A stretch of 10,934 nucleotides of DNA from Caldisericota bacterium (GCA_003648245.1 QMOO01000028.1:1-10934); one strand, 5' to 3'; positions 1-7,093 are shown, numbered from the stretch's first letter. The notes: generated from the letters alone by a model not told the origin. Translations and numbers: made by a program.

Positions 1-281
1 ACAGTTTCAAGGAAACCTTTTAAAAATTGTGAGAACAAAATACCAGAGTTCCCATGTGCAGAAAGAACTATTTTTTTAATTATGCACTTTACGAATTCTC
101 CTTCCGCTGTGTCTTTACACTTTTCAATTGCTTCGTTAAGTGTCATAAACATATTAGAACCAGTATCTCCATCTGGAACAGGAAAAACGTTTAAATTGTT
201 TATATAGCTTTCATTCTTTCTTAAACAATTAAGGGTAGAAAAAAGAATCTTTTTTATTTTTTTCTGAAACTCACCTTTCAC
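1..281 (-). CDS. fakA: FakA-like fatty acid kinase (DhaL/DAK phosphatase-type nucleotide-binding domain), N-terminal part only
   Basis: I translated this partial gene by hand. It starts at GTG (281-279) and runs off the left edge, giving about 93 residues. It contains NVFPVPDGDTGSNM (about residues 32-45), the Mg-ATP-binding signature of the DhaL domain found in FakA/YloV proteins, and later SAHGNSGILFSQ (about 74-85), which matches the family's ARGNSG-type loop with His in place of the usual Arg. Family knowledge: FakA phosphorylates a fatty acid held by a DegV-type FakB protein, giving acyl phosphate. The start is GTG because the ATG two bases upstream is followed at once by TGA, and an AGGAG sits 6 bases before the GTG. 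The start overlaps the plsY-like stop by GTGA, so the two are probably translationally coupled. The C-terminal domains that separate FakA from the dihydroxyacetone kinase subunit DhaL are outside the window. The DegV and PlsY neighbours favour FakA. Confidence 0.85.
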   Translation of the reverse strand, partial: MKGEFQKKIKKILFSTLNCLRKNESYINNLNVFPVPDGDTGSNMFMTLNEAIEKCKDTAEGEFVKCIIKKIVLSAHGNSGILFSQFLKGFLET

Positions 282-880
282 ATAACTCTCCTTTTAGAGA
301 AAATGGAAATCTCTAATCCCCTTATTATGAGTAGTAAAACTACAGAGATTATAATAAGGGAATATGGGTAAAAACCATATTTTTTAAAAATAATCAAGAA
401 TAGAGAAATTAAACCAAAAACTGCCCCAAAAGGAATTGCTCCCACGAATTTAATATATCTACCAAGTTTTAAAAATTTGAAAAGAAGAGAAAATCCGCCA
501 CCTATCAAAAATGAGAGCAATGCTTCAAGTGGGAAAAGAGTAATAAAAACTCCTATTGTCGTTGCAAGTCCTTGACCACCTTTAAAGCCAAAATATACTG
601 GCCAGCTATGACCGGCAATGACTGCAAGTATAGAAAGCAATAGAACAATGTCGCTCTTTCCATAATTTAGAGCAATATACACTACAACCGTCCCCTTAAG
701 GATATCGAGAAGGCCAACTAAAGCCCCAAAAGAAAACCCGAATTGTCTTATACTTCCAGCCCCTCCGGGAAAATCCTTATCTCTTACATCTTTCTTTTTA
801 AGAAGTTTACTAAGTATTATTCCAAAAGAGAGTGAACCTATTAAATAACTTAAAACGATTATCCCTATCTTTAATATCAT
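278..880 (-). CDS. plsY: PlsY-like acyl-phosphate:glycerol-3-phosphate acyltransferase (divergent)
   Basis: This 200-residue, highly hydrophobic membrane protein has the usual PlsY length and topology. The N-terminus SYLIGSLSFG (11-20) and the LLDILKG helix (57-63) match the family. So does GHSWPVYFGFKGGQG (90-104), the glycerol-phosphate-binding motif, though with Gln in place of the usual Lys of KGGKG. Family role: at the inner membrane it transfers an acyl chain from acyl phosphate to glycerol-3-phosphate, the first step of phospholipid synthesis. Two motifs are odd. The loop normally reading SGNPGATNxxR is KDFPGGAGSIR (35-45), and the C-terminal HRxNI motif is missing, the protein ending RGLEISIFSKRR. 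It overlaps the upstream degV-like gene by ATGA and the downstream fakA by GTGA. AGAGGTGA precedes the ATG. It is either a diverged PlsY or a specialised paralogue, and membership in the family is fairly safe. Confidence 0.85.
   Translation of the reverse strand: MILKIGIIVLSYLIGSLSFGIILSKLLKKKDVRDKDFPGGAGSIRQFGFSFGALVGLLDILKGTVVVYIALNYGKSDIVLLLSILAVIAGHSWPVYFGFKGGQGLATTIGVFITLFPLEALLSFLIGGGFSLLFKFLKLGRYIKFVGAIPFGAVFGLISLFLIIFKKYGFYPYSLIIISVVLLLIIRGLEISIFSKRRVM
286..293 (-). promoter_or_regulatory. Shine-Dalgarno that fixes the GTG start of fakA
   Basis: On the minus strand AAGGAGAG lies 6 bases before GTG at 281-279. The ATG at 283-281 is an instant start-stop (ATG TGA), so the GTG is the only start consistent with this site. 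The site lies inside the 3' end of the plsY-like gene. Confidence 0.7.
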
Positions 881-1716
881 AATTCACCTCTCTCAGAATA
901 AAAAGATACCCCTATAAGTTTTTTTCCTGTAGCAAATCCCATTATCGGAGTGAATTCAGTTAAAAATATTTCTCTAACTGCTACGGTTTCTTTTATTTTT
1001 TTAACCAGTTTTCTTCCTTCAATTTCGTCATCTGCATGCATTACTACAACATGAAGAGGCTCTTTCTCTCTAAGTAAAATTTCTAAAAGTTTTTGAATTC
1101 CTCTATCTTTATTTCTTACGAGTTTCACAGGCTTAATTTTTCCGTTGTGCAACATTAGAATTGGCTTTAAGGAAAAAAGGGATCCAAAGTTTGAAAGAGT
1201 TTTAGGTATTCTTCCAGTTCTAAAGACATATTTTATTGTGTCAAGCATAACCACTGTTTTTATTCTCGTTGCTAATCTCTTTGTCAAACTGACAATCTCA
1301 GTTAACTTTTTCCCTTTTTCTGACAATCTGGATGCATAGATTGCTAATAACCCTTCCCCTGCTGCCCCATTCAGAGAGTCAATAACTTCTATTTTTTTAT
1401 CTTTGACCATCTCTTTTGCAATTTTACAATTTCTTATACAGGCACTAAATGTTGAGGAAAGAGTGATACATAAAATTACTTTCTCTTTTAAACTATTGAA
1501 AACATTTAAAAAATCCTCCACTTTTGGAGGATAAGCTCTGAATGGATATCCCTCTTCCACAAATTTATACACATCCCTCGTATCTATGTCAATACCATCT
1601 TTATATTCCTTGTTATCTATTTTAAAGTAGAAAGGAACCACCTTAATATCAAGTTTTTTTATAATCTCTTTTGGAATACAAGAAACACTATCAGTTACAA
1701 TTTTTATCCTTTTCAC
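877..1716 (-). CDS. fakB: DegV-family fatty-acid-binding protein (FakB-like)
   Basis: This protein of about 279 residues has the DegV architecture from end to end. It opens IVTDSVSCIPKE and continues with VVPFYF..., the ITLSSTFSAC loop (about 85-93), VIDSLNGAAGEG (about 111-122), the TGRIP segment (about 167-171) and LFSLKPIL...DG-like NGKIKP. In the fatty acid kinase system DegV proteins bind a fatty acid and hand it to FakA, and the coupled plsY-like and fakA genes just downstream support that role here. Oddities: the family's Pro-Thr-Ser loop reads FRAYPPK, and the C-terminal GxHTGPG-type loop reads GFATGKK, so residues normally near the carboxylate differ. I chose the GTG at 1716; a TTG at 1719 is the alternative. 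Neither has a Shine-Dalgarno, and a TAAAAT lies 7 bases before the GTG, which suits a leaderless start. It is separated from queA by about 50 AT-rich bases. Confidence 0.85.
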   Translation of the reverse strand: MKRIKIVTDSVSCIPKEIIKKLDIKVVPFYFKIDNKEYKDGIDIDTRDVYKFVEEGYPFRAYPPKVEDFLNVFNSLKEKVILCITLSSTFSACIRNCKIAKEMVKDKKIEVIDSLNGAAGEGLLAIYASRLSEKGKKLTEIVSLTKRLATRIKTVVMLDTIKYVFRTGRIPKTLSNFGSLFSLKPILMLHNGKIKPVKLVRNKDRGIQKLLEILLREKEPLHVVVMHADDEIEGRKLVKKIKETVAVREIFLTEFTPIMGFATGKKLIGVSFYSERGEL

Positions 1717-1723
1717 CAATTTT

Positions 1724-1729
1724 ATTTTA
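1724..1729 (-). promoter_or_regulatory. Possible -10 box for the fakB-plsY-fakA operon
   Basis: TAAAAT on the minus strand ends 7 bases before the GTG at 1716, in the short AT-rich gap after queA. No clear -35 is visible and no Shine-Dalgarno precedes the gene. The AT-rich context makes chance occurrence quite possible. Confidence 0.3.
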
Positions 1730-1766
1730 CAATATTCTAAATATTTTACATAAGTTAAAATTTCAT

Positions 1767-2780
1767 TTAAATTATTAACATTGCGTCTCCAAAAGAAAAG
1801 AACCGGTACTTCTTTTTAACAGCCTCCCTGTATGCTTTCATAATTTTTTCTCTTCCAGCAAAAGCAGAGACAAGAACAATAAGGGTTGTCTTTGGAAGGT
1901 GAAAGTTTGTTATTAGAGAATCAACAACATTAAATTTAAAACCGGGTTTAATGAATAAATTTGTGTAACCTCTAAAGGGTTTAAATTTTCCTGAAAGTCC
2001 CGCTGTTTCAAGGGATCTTACCACTGTAGTCCCCACAGCAAAAATTCTTCCTCCCCTCTCTTTGGTCTTAATAATTTTTTCTACCACTTCGGGTGAAACC
2101 TCAATCCACTCTTCTTCCATCTCGTGATCCTCTATATTCTCAGTTCTTATAGGTCTAAAAGTCCCCAATCCAACATGAAGGGTTACGTAAAGGATATCAA
2201 CCCCCATACTCTTGATTTTCTCAAGGAGCTCTTCTGTAAAGTGGAGTCCTGCTGTGGGAGAGGCAAGGGAGCCCTTCTTTCTGGCATAAACAGTCTGATA
2301 ATCCTCTTCCTTTATGCCCATAGATTTTATATAGGGTGGAAGGGGTACATCTCCAACTCTATCAATAAAATTCATTACATCCACATTTCCTTCAAGCTCT
2401 ACCACCCTCTTGCCTTCAGGAAGGATTTCTTTTACCACCCCCACTGTTCCGTCTTTAAAAACTATTTTCCTTCCAGCTCTTGCCCTTTTTGCCTTTTTTA
2501 CAATAACCTCCATCCACCCCTCTCCTGCTTTTAAGAACAGCCCATCAAATTTCCCGCCTGTATCCATAAATTTTCCAGTTATCTTTGCCCTTATAACCTT
2601 TGTGTTGTTCAAGACAAGAACATCTCCCTTTTTAATATAATGGACTATCTCATAAAAAATTTTATGTTCTATCTCTCCTGCTTTCTTTAAAACAAGAAGT
2701 TTTGCTTTATCTCTATCTTTTACAGGTTCCTGAGCAATAAGTTCCTCTGGAAGATGAAAGTCAAAAAGCTCAGTTTTCAT
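1767..2780 (-). CDS. queA: S-adenosylmethionine:tRNA ribosyltransferase-isomerase QueA
   Basis: This 337-residue cytosolic enzyme has the standard QueA length. Known function: it transfers and isomerises the ribosyl part of S-adenosylmethionine onto preQ1 at position 34 of tRNAs with GUN anticodons, making epoxyqueuosine. Visible family motifs, in order, are DVPLPPYI (144-151), YQTVYA (161-166), SPTAGLHFT (174-182), HVGLGTFRP (202-210), HEMEEEW (219-225), VGTTVVRSLE (249-258), DSLITNFHLP (287-296) and the FSFGDAMLI tail. The ATG lies inside the last codons of the spoIID-like gene (11-base overlap), with GGTGA about 6 bases upstream, so it is read from the cvpA-spoIID transcript. No other queuosine gene is in the window. 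Confidence 0.97.
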   Translation of the reverse strand: MKTELFDFHLPEELIAQEPVKDRDKAKLLVLKKAGEIEHKIFYEIVHYIKKGDVLVLNNTKVIRAKITGKFMDTGGKFDGLFLKAGEGWMEVIVKKAKRARAGRKIVFKDGTVGVVKEILPEGKRVVELEGNVDVMNFIDRVGDVPLPPYIKSMGIKEEDYQTVYARKKGSLASPTAGLHFTEELLEKIKSMGVDILYVTLHVGLGTFRPIRTENIEDHEMEEEWIEVSPEVVEKIIKTKERGGRIFAVGTTVVRSLETAGLSGKFKPFRGYTNLFIKPGFKFNVVDSLITNFHLPKTTLIVLVSAFAGREKIMKAYREAVKKKYRFFSFGDAMLII

Positions 2781-4284
2781 TTAGTTTCACCAATTCTGCT
2801 CCCTGATAAAAGTGAGACAAAATCTCCTTATAATTCCATCCCTTTTCAGCAAAGCCCTCTGCCCCCCACTGGCTCATTCCCACTCCATGCCCCCATCCTT
2901 TTCCATCAAATTCAACTATATCCCATCTTCTTGGCGGGACCCCCTCTGTTCTATAGGTTTTCTCCTCATATGCTGCAAAGAATCCAACAAATTTGTTCAT
3001 TGTCCCTCTAAAAAATGGGGTCCTTTCAACCATAGAGAGAAAAGAGTGAACAAAGGGAACTTTATATCTTTTAAATTTGAATGTAAACCATGTACTTTTT
3101 AATCCAAACAGATTGGAGAAGGTGGTACCTCTTAAAGTTATACTTCCAAATCTCCCTATAATTTCTATAAGAACTACCCTTGGTGAGACCCCTTTCTTTA
3201 AAACTTTAAACCCCAGCACCTCTCCAATGTAGGGAAGATCATTCTTTTCTATGTATTTTTTTATAACCATCTGCACTCTATAGTTTGTAACATACTTTGT
3301 CCAGCTAAAATGTGGAGACCTTTCCTCGTATGGACTATCCACTCCTCTAAGATAAGGAACTGGAGAGGAGTGCCAGACATTCTCGTTGTTCTCTGTAAAA
3401 CCACCTGATGTTGAATGATAAACTGCTGTAATAATCTTCCCCCCATACATTAAAACCTCACCTTCAGTTTCAGATACAGCTCTATTTGTCTTTTCTGTTT
3501 CTTTGTCCATACCAAGATAAGCTTGAGTATCGGGGGTTGATGTAACATCATAGAGGCTCCCGCTCTTCATTTTGTAAAGCACATATGTGCGTGACGCCAC
3601 TGCCTGAGCTTTAAGTGCTTCAATGTTGAAACTCTCTGGCATCTCTGACGGGACAACACCTTTAACATAATCCTCAAGGGAAACTTTGTTTATAAAATAG
3701 ATAGAAAATGTATGTTTTACAATATTAATCTCTCCTCTGTATCTTCTTCCATTTATCTTTACAAAGCCTTCATTTCCGTGTATACAGGAGAAATCCCCTT
3801 CAAGCTCCTTCCTCTCTACTTCAAAGGAAAGTCTTCCATCATCTAAAGATACAAAAAAACCAGAAACTTCTTTATTCATGGAGAAGGGTATTATGCTTTT
3901 ATATAATAATTTAAATGTTTCAAGCTCTTCAAGAGAGTTGAAGCTCCCGATGTCCACATTAAATTTCCCTTCCCTTTTCAGTATGATAACCTTCTTTGAG
4001 TTTATCTTTCCCCTAATGGAAACTGCATAATTTAAGGCATCTTTAAGATTCACAAAAACACCAACTCTCAATCTCAGATCTCCCTTCTCCTCCTTCTCCT
4101 GATAGATAAAGAGAGAACTTAGGGGGAAGTTTTCTCCAAAAACAGAAACGGTTACATTCCCATCAATTTCAACATAGGCTGGATCTTTGTAAAGTAAAAC
4201 CTTCACCTTTTTTTCACCTGCAAATACCCTCCCTGGAATAAAGAGGAATGAAAGTATTATAAAAACTATGAGAATTTTCTTCAT
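2770..4284 (-). CDS. spoIID: SpoIID/LytB-type peptidoglycan lytic transglycosylase with a SPOR-like N-terminal region
   Basis: This is a 504-residue exported cell-wall protein. Residues 1-22 form a signal peptide (KK, hydrophobic core, VFA cleavage site). Residues about 70-131 resemble a SPOR glycan-binding domain (RVGVFVNLKDAL... and VDIGSFNSLEELETF). The SpoIID domain follows. It has VSLEDYVKGVVPSEMP (201-216), where Glu214 matches the catalytic Glu of the family, then ALKAQAVASRTY (223-234), TPDTQAYLG, AVYHSTSGGFTEN, NENVW and the C-terminal GKGWGHGVGMSQWGAEGFA (461-479). The family cleaves glycan strands stripped of stem peptides, classically in sporulation, but relatives occur in non-sporulating bacteria. 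A stretch of about 50 residues (about 402-455) between LKSTWF and the GWGHG motif looks like an insertion. Its ATG overlaps the cvpA-like stop (ATGA), and it overlaps queA by 11 bases. The gene symbol names the family only. Confidence 0.92.
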   Translation of the reverse strand: MKKILIVFIILSFLFIPGRVFAGEKKVKVLLYKDPAYVEIDGNVTVSVFGENFPLSSLFIYQEKEEKGDLRLRVGVFVNLKDALNYAVSIRGKINSKKVIILKREGKFNVDIGSFNSLEELETFKLLYKSIIPFSMNKEVSGFFVSLDDGRLSFEVERKELEGDFSCIHGNEGFVKINGRRYRGEINIVKHTFSIYFINKVSLEDYVKGVVPSEMPESFNIEALKAQAVASRTYVLYKMKSGSLYDVTSTPDTQAYLGMDKETEKTNRAVSETEGEVLMYGGKIITAVYHSTSGGFTENNENVWHSSPVPYLRGVDSPYEERSPHFSWTKYVTNYRVQMVIKKYIEKNDLPYIGEVLGFKVLKKGVSPRVVLIEIIGRFGSITLRGTTFSNLFGLKSTWFTFKFKRYKVPFVHSFLSMVERTPFFRGTMNKFVGFFAAYEEKTYRTEGVPPRRWDIVEFDGKGWGHGVGMSQWGAEGFAEKGWNYKEILSHFYQGAELVKLNEN

Positions 4285-5009
4285 TTTATAAACTCCATAA
4301 CCTTTGAAACACCAAGAGACAAAAGATATTTAAATATATCCATGTTTTCCTGAGCCCACTTTACAAAGTAGGAGGAATTTATGGTTTTAACAACATTTGA
4401 ATTGGGAAGGAGTATCTTTAAAAAGAGATTGGAATACAGAAATACAAGAAAGACGAGGATGGAAAGGTATAGAGCCACACTGAATATTAAACCTAAAGTT
4501 CTGTCCAATGTTCCAACAACAGGAACCTTGTGTATTCCTCCTACAAGCAGAGCTTTAAGAATGGAGACCACAATCAGAGAGGCAAGGAAGAGTATGAGAA
4601 ACGAAATAGCCTCTCCGATGGTTATACCGAGCAGAGTGAGGTAGGCATCGTAGACTGTCTGGTTTGGACCAAAGGATGATAGGAGTGGGATATTTTCCTT
4701 AAGGAAGTTTTTAAAGAATTGAGGAACGGGAAGGGTGGAGATGTAGAGTTTTAGATTGTTTGGATCTGCTGAAACTATTTTTGTTTCAGGTGGTAGGTTC
4801 AAATGGGTATAAAGGTAGTTTTTAATGCTTGTGACCATGGAAAAATTTTTCTCAAGATAGACAGTAAATTGAGGAGAAAATTTATAGGCTATATAAATTG
4901 CAACAAAGAAACCAGCTATGGAAAGAACTGTCTTTAGTATCCCTCTTCTCCATCCAATAAAGGCGGCGTATATAAGAATAATTATTACTATTCCATCAAC
5001 TATATTCAT
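4281..5009 (-). CDS. CvpA-family integral membrane protein
   Basis: This 242-residue membrane protein begins MNIVDGIVIIILIYAAFIGWRRG, the hallmark opening of CvpA proteins (first helix, then the GxxRG turn). Predicted membrane segments lie at about 4-19, 25-43, 128-151 and 172-193. The VPVVGTLDRTLGLIFSV segment (162-178) matches the family's LDRxxG motif ahead of the last helix. The region of about 45-125 between helices 2 and 3 is probably extracytoplasmic and is longer than in short CvpA proteins. The family was named for colicin V export and is linked to envelope homeostasis, but its molecular function is unresolved. Coupling to a SpoIID-type wall hydrolase by an ATGA overlap suggests an envelope role here. 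The ATG has no Shine-Dalgarno. TATAAT lies 6 bases before it, consistent with a leaderless transcript. Confidence 0.85.
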   Translation of the reverse strand: MNIVDGIVIIILIYAAFIGWRRGILKTVLSIAGFFVAIYIAYKFSPQFTVYLEKNFSMVTSIKNYLYTHLNLPPETKIVSADPNNLKLYISTLPVPQFFKNFLKENIPLLSSFGPNQTVYDAYLTLLGITIGEAISFLILFLASLIVVSILKALLVGGIHKVPVVGTLDRTLGLIFSVALYLSILVFLVFLYSNLFLKILLPNSNVVKTINSSYFVKWAQENMDIFKYLLSLGVSKVMEFIK

Positions 5010-5015
5010 ACTTTA

Positions 5016-5021
5016 ATTATA
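5016..5021 (-). promoter_or_regulatory. Consensus -10 box directly before the cvpA-spoIID-queA operon
   Basis: A perfect TATAAT lies on the minus strand 6 bases before the cvpA ATG. The best -35 candidate (TTGAAC, 5047-5042) is 20 bases away, which is too far for a standard spacer. The position predicts transcription starting at or next to the start codon. Confidence 0.4.
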
Positions 5022-5050
5022 GACCAGAATCTCTGGGTTTTGTTCAAATC

Positions 5051-6349
5051 TTAAATCCTGAATCTTGTTTTAAAGAGGGATTTTGTCTTAAGTCTTAGTT
5101 TTGCAGTAAGGACTCTGTCTGAAGAGAATATCTTTGCGGCAATAATTATGCAGACAATAGAGAAAAGTGCCATATAAATAATACCGAAAATTACCATATT
5201 TATGTTTCCAAATAAAAGGAATCTTGAGGCAAGGAATGGGTGCGAGAATGGAATTAAAAAGAGCAGGACCTTTGCAATTAAAGAGAGGGATGAAAAGTCT
5301 GTAAAGAAAGAGAGTAGATAAGGTATAAGAAGAAGAACCATCAAGGGTGTAAGGAGAGTCTGTGCACTCTTAACATCCTCAGCATAAACAGCTAAAATTG
5401 TGGCAAGGGACAGGGCAGAAAGAATTGCAAAAAAGAGGGAGATTCCTAACAGAGCGTATGCTCCTGGAGTAAAGGTTAAACCCAGTTCTCTTAAAATATT
5501 TGATGAAACTGAGGCACTTCCTCCCATGCCCGACATTTGACCAATATAGTTCTTCATTCCGTACATATAGAAAACTGACATGAGAAGTGCAATAAGGCTT
5601 GCTCCAAGCATTTTTGATATAACAATGTGCGTTCTCTTTATGGGAAGGGTAAGAAGTGTCTCAAGGGTTTTGTTCTCTTTTTCCATGGCAACCGCTGAGG
5701 CAATCATCTGGGCAGACATCATTATTACGAACATAAGTATTATGGGAATGAAAACATTCTGAGAGGTAACTGCAGCTGATATCATCTCTGGGGGTGCTTC
5801 CACCATCCTATCTTTTACAATTACAAAATTTTTTGCCTCAATCGGTCTCTGTATAATCCCAGGGTCCACATCCTTGAACTTCTCCTTTATGTACCTTTTT
5901 GATATATCCTCACTTATAATGGAGATAAGGGCTTTTGTAGAAGCAGATTTAGAGAAGGTTGACATACTGAGACCCCTCATTACTGTATAGATGTCAATGT
6001 GGGTCTTTTTATACTCTTCAACATTTTCCTTGAATCCCTCAGGAATAACAATTAATGTATCTATACCTTTTTCTTTAGCTTCATCAAGTCCCTCTTGAAC
6101 CTCTACATTGTTTAGAACTTGAGGGATTAAATTTACCCCCTTCATCAGCTCAATCACCTCAGTAGATAAAGAGGTATTATCATTATCTATTACAAGAACC
6201 TCTTTTGGCTCCTTTACCTTTGCTGCTTCCTTTCCAATCAATTTTCCCATAACTGAGAAAAGGACAACCATTATAACAAGGGGAATAAGCATCTGTGGGG
6301 TTAAAAGGCTTTTAATCTCCTTCTTAAGAAGTACAAGGAACTTTCTCAT
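5051..6349 (-). CDS. ABC-2 type transporter permease (NatB-like)
   Basis: This 432-residue integral membrane protein is the partner of the ATPase encoded just upstream. It has one N-terminal helix (about 20-37), a large outward-facing domain (about 40-195), and then roughly six helices (about 198-220, 243-264, 298-322, 332-350, 356-376, 383-406). The cytosolic segment EKENKTLETLLTLPIKR (about 223-239), after the second helix, is the conserved coupling motif of ABC-2/NatB permeases. This layout is typical of sodium- or drug-efflux exporters, but the substrate cannot be read from the sequence. Its ATG overlaps the ATPase stop by ATGA, with a GGGGGTGG-type ribosome site upstream. The cvpA gene follows after about 41 bases. 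Confidence 0.88.
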   Translation of the reverse strand: MRKFLVLLKKEIKSLLTPQMLIPLVIMVVLFSVMGKLIGKEAAKVKEPKEVLVIDNDNTSLSTEVIELMKGVNLIPQVLNNVEVQEGLDEAKEKGIDTLIVIPEGFKENVEEYKKTHIDIYTVMRGLSMSTFSKSASTKALISIISEDISKRYIKEKFKDVDPGIIQRPIEAKNFVIVKDRMVEAPPEMISAAVTSQNVFIPIILMFVIMMSAQMIASAVAMEKENKTLETLLTLPIKRTHIVISKMLGASLIALLMSVFYMYGMKNYIGQMSGMGGSASVSSNILRELGLTFTPGAYALLGISLFFAILSALSLATILAVYAEDVKSAQTLLTPLMVLLLIPYLLSFFTDFSSLSLIAKVLLFLIPFSHPFLASRFLLFGNINMVIFGIIYMALFSIVCIIIAAKIFSSDRVLTAKLRLKTKSLFKTRFRI

Positions 6350-7065
6350 TTCACCACCCCCATAAACACTTCCTCTATATTTCTTGCATTGTATTTTTCC
6401 TTAAGTTCCTCTGGTTTACCTATCTCCAAAATCTCCCCTTTATCAATTAGGGCAATCCTATCTGAGAGGAACTCCACCTCAAGCATGTTGTGAGAGGAGA
6501 GAAGCACTGTTACACCCCTTTTTGTAAAATCCCTTATAAGTTTTCTTATCTCAATAGAATTTATTACATCAAGTCCGCTTGTGGGCTCGTCAAGGATTGC
6601 AAGTTTTGGGAAAGTCATAAGAGCCCTTGCAAGAAGAAGCTTTCTTACCATACCTTTGCTGTATGTGGAAATTTTACTTCCTATCCTTCCACCAAGGTCT
6701 GCAATATCTAATGCCCTCTCAACAAACTCTTTAGTGTCTTTTTCGTCTTTTGCATAGAGGGAAGCCATAAATCTTATATAATCAAGTCCTGTAAGGTTCT
6801 TGTATGCTCCGGCCTCTTCTGGAAGATAACTTATAATTTCCCTTACTCTGTCTCCTTCTCTTCTAACATCATATCCAAAAACTTTTACCTCTCCCTCAGT
6901 TGGTGAAAGAAGTGTTGCAATAATCCTCAAGGTAGTTGTCTTCCCCGCACCATTGGGGCCAATTAGACCAAAGATTTCTCCTTCCTCTATATTAAAACTA
7001 ATCCCTTTTAGAGCCCTTATGTTGCCATAATCCTTCACCAGATTCTTGATCTCTACTGCAAACAT
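6346..7065 (-). CDS. ABC transporter ATP-binding protein (NatA-like, ABC-2 exporter)
   Basis: This 239-residue cytosolic ATPase energises the ABC-2 permease. Counting from the ATG at 7065 it has Walker A GPNGAGKT (36-43), a Q-loop region reading YLPEEAGAY with Glu where Gln is classical (common in this exporter group), the signature YSKGM (135-139) in place of LSGGQ, Walker B LAILDE (ending at Glu160), the D-loop SGLD and the switch His192 (SSHNM). I chose this ATG over a GTG at 7071 because GGAGG (7075-7071) sits 5 bases before the ATG and abuts the GTG. The gene lies about 28 bases downstream of tatD. A TGCTATAAT in that gap could provide its own promoter with a very short leader. Confidence 0.93.
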   Translation of the reverse strand: MFAVEIKNLVKDYGNIRALKGISFNIEEGEIFGLIGPNGAGKTTTLRIIATLLSPTEGEVKVFGYDVRREGDRVREIISYLPEEAGAYKNLTGLDYIRFMASLYAKDEKDTKEFVERALDIADLGGRIGSKISTYSKGMVRKLLLARALMTFPKLAILDEPTSGLDVINSIEIRKLIRDFTKRGVTVLLSSHNMLEVEFLSDRIALIDKGEILEIGKPEELKEKYNARNIEEVFMGVVK

Positions 7066-7070
7066 TTTCA

Positions 7071-7075
7071 CCTCC
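7071..7075 (-). promoter_or_regulatory. Shine-Dalgarno that selects the ATG start of the ABC ATPase
   Basis: GGAGG on the minus strand is followed by TGAAA and then ATG at 7065-7063. The GTG at 7071 begins within this site's last base, so it cannot use it. Confidence 0.75.
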
Positions 7076-7082
7076 AGATGGA

Positions 7083-7091
7083 ATTATAGCA
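7083..7091 (-). promoter_or_regulatory. Extended -10 promoter element for the ABC exporter genes
   Basis: The minus strand reads TGCTATAAT, a perfect extended -10 match, in the gap between tatD and the ABC ATPase. No -35 is recognisable at 17 bases. Initiation about 7 bases downstream would start the mRNA almost at the GGAGG, giving a leader of only about 10 bases. Confidence 0.45.
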
Positions 7092-7093
7092 AA

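Noticed and set aside
1717..1719. TTG start for the DegV-family gene
   Set aside because: GTG at 1716 is the more usual start codon and lies 7 bases after TAAAAT, matching the spacing seen at tatD. The TTG is only 4 bases from the box. The difference is one residue and remains open.
1720..1766. Terminator between queA and the degV-like gene
   Set aside because: Only AT-rich sequence is present with no GC-containing stem, so read-through is possible.
2124..2534. Plus-strand reading frame opposite queA
   Set aside because: queA has every family motif across this region. The opposite frame has no domain and an implausible composition.
7069..7071. GTG start two codons upstream for the ABC ATPase
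   Set aside because: It overlaps the last base of GGAGG, leaving no spacer, whereas the ATG at 7065 has a normal 5-base spacing.
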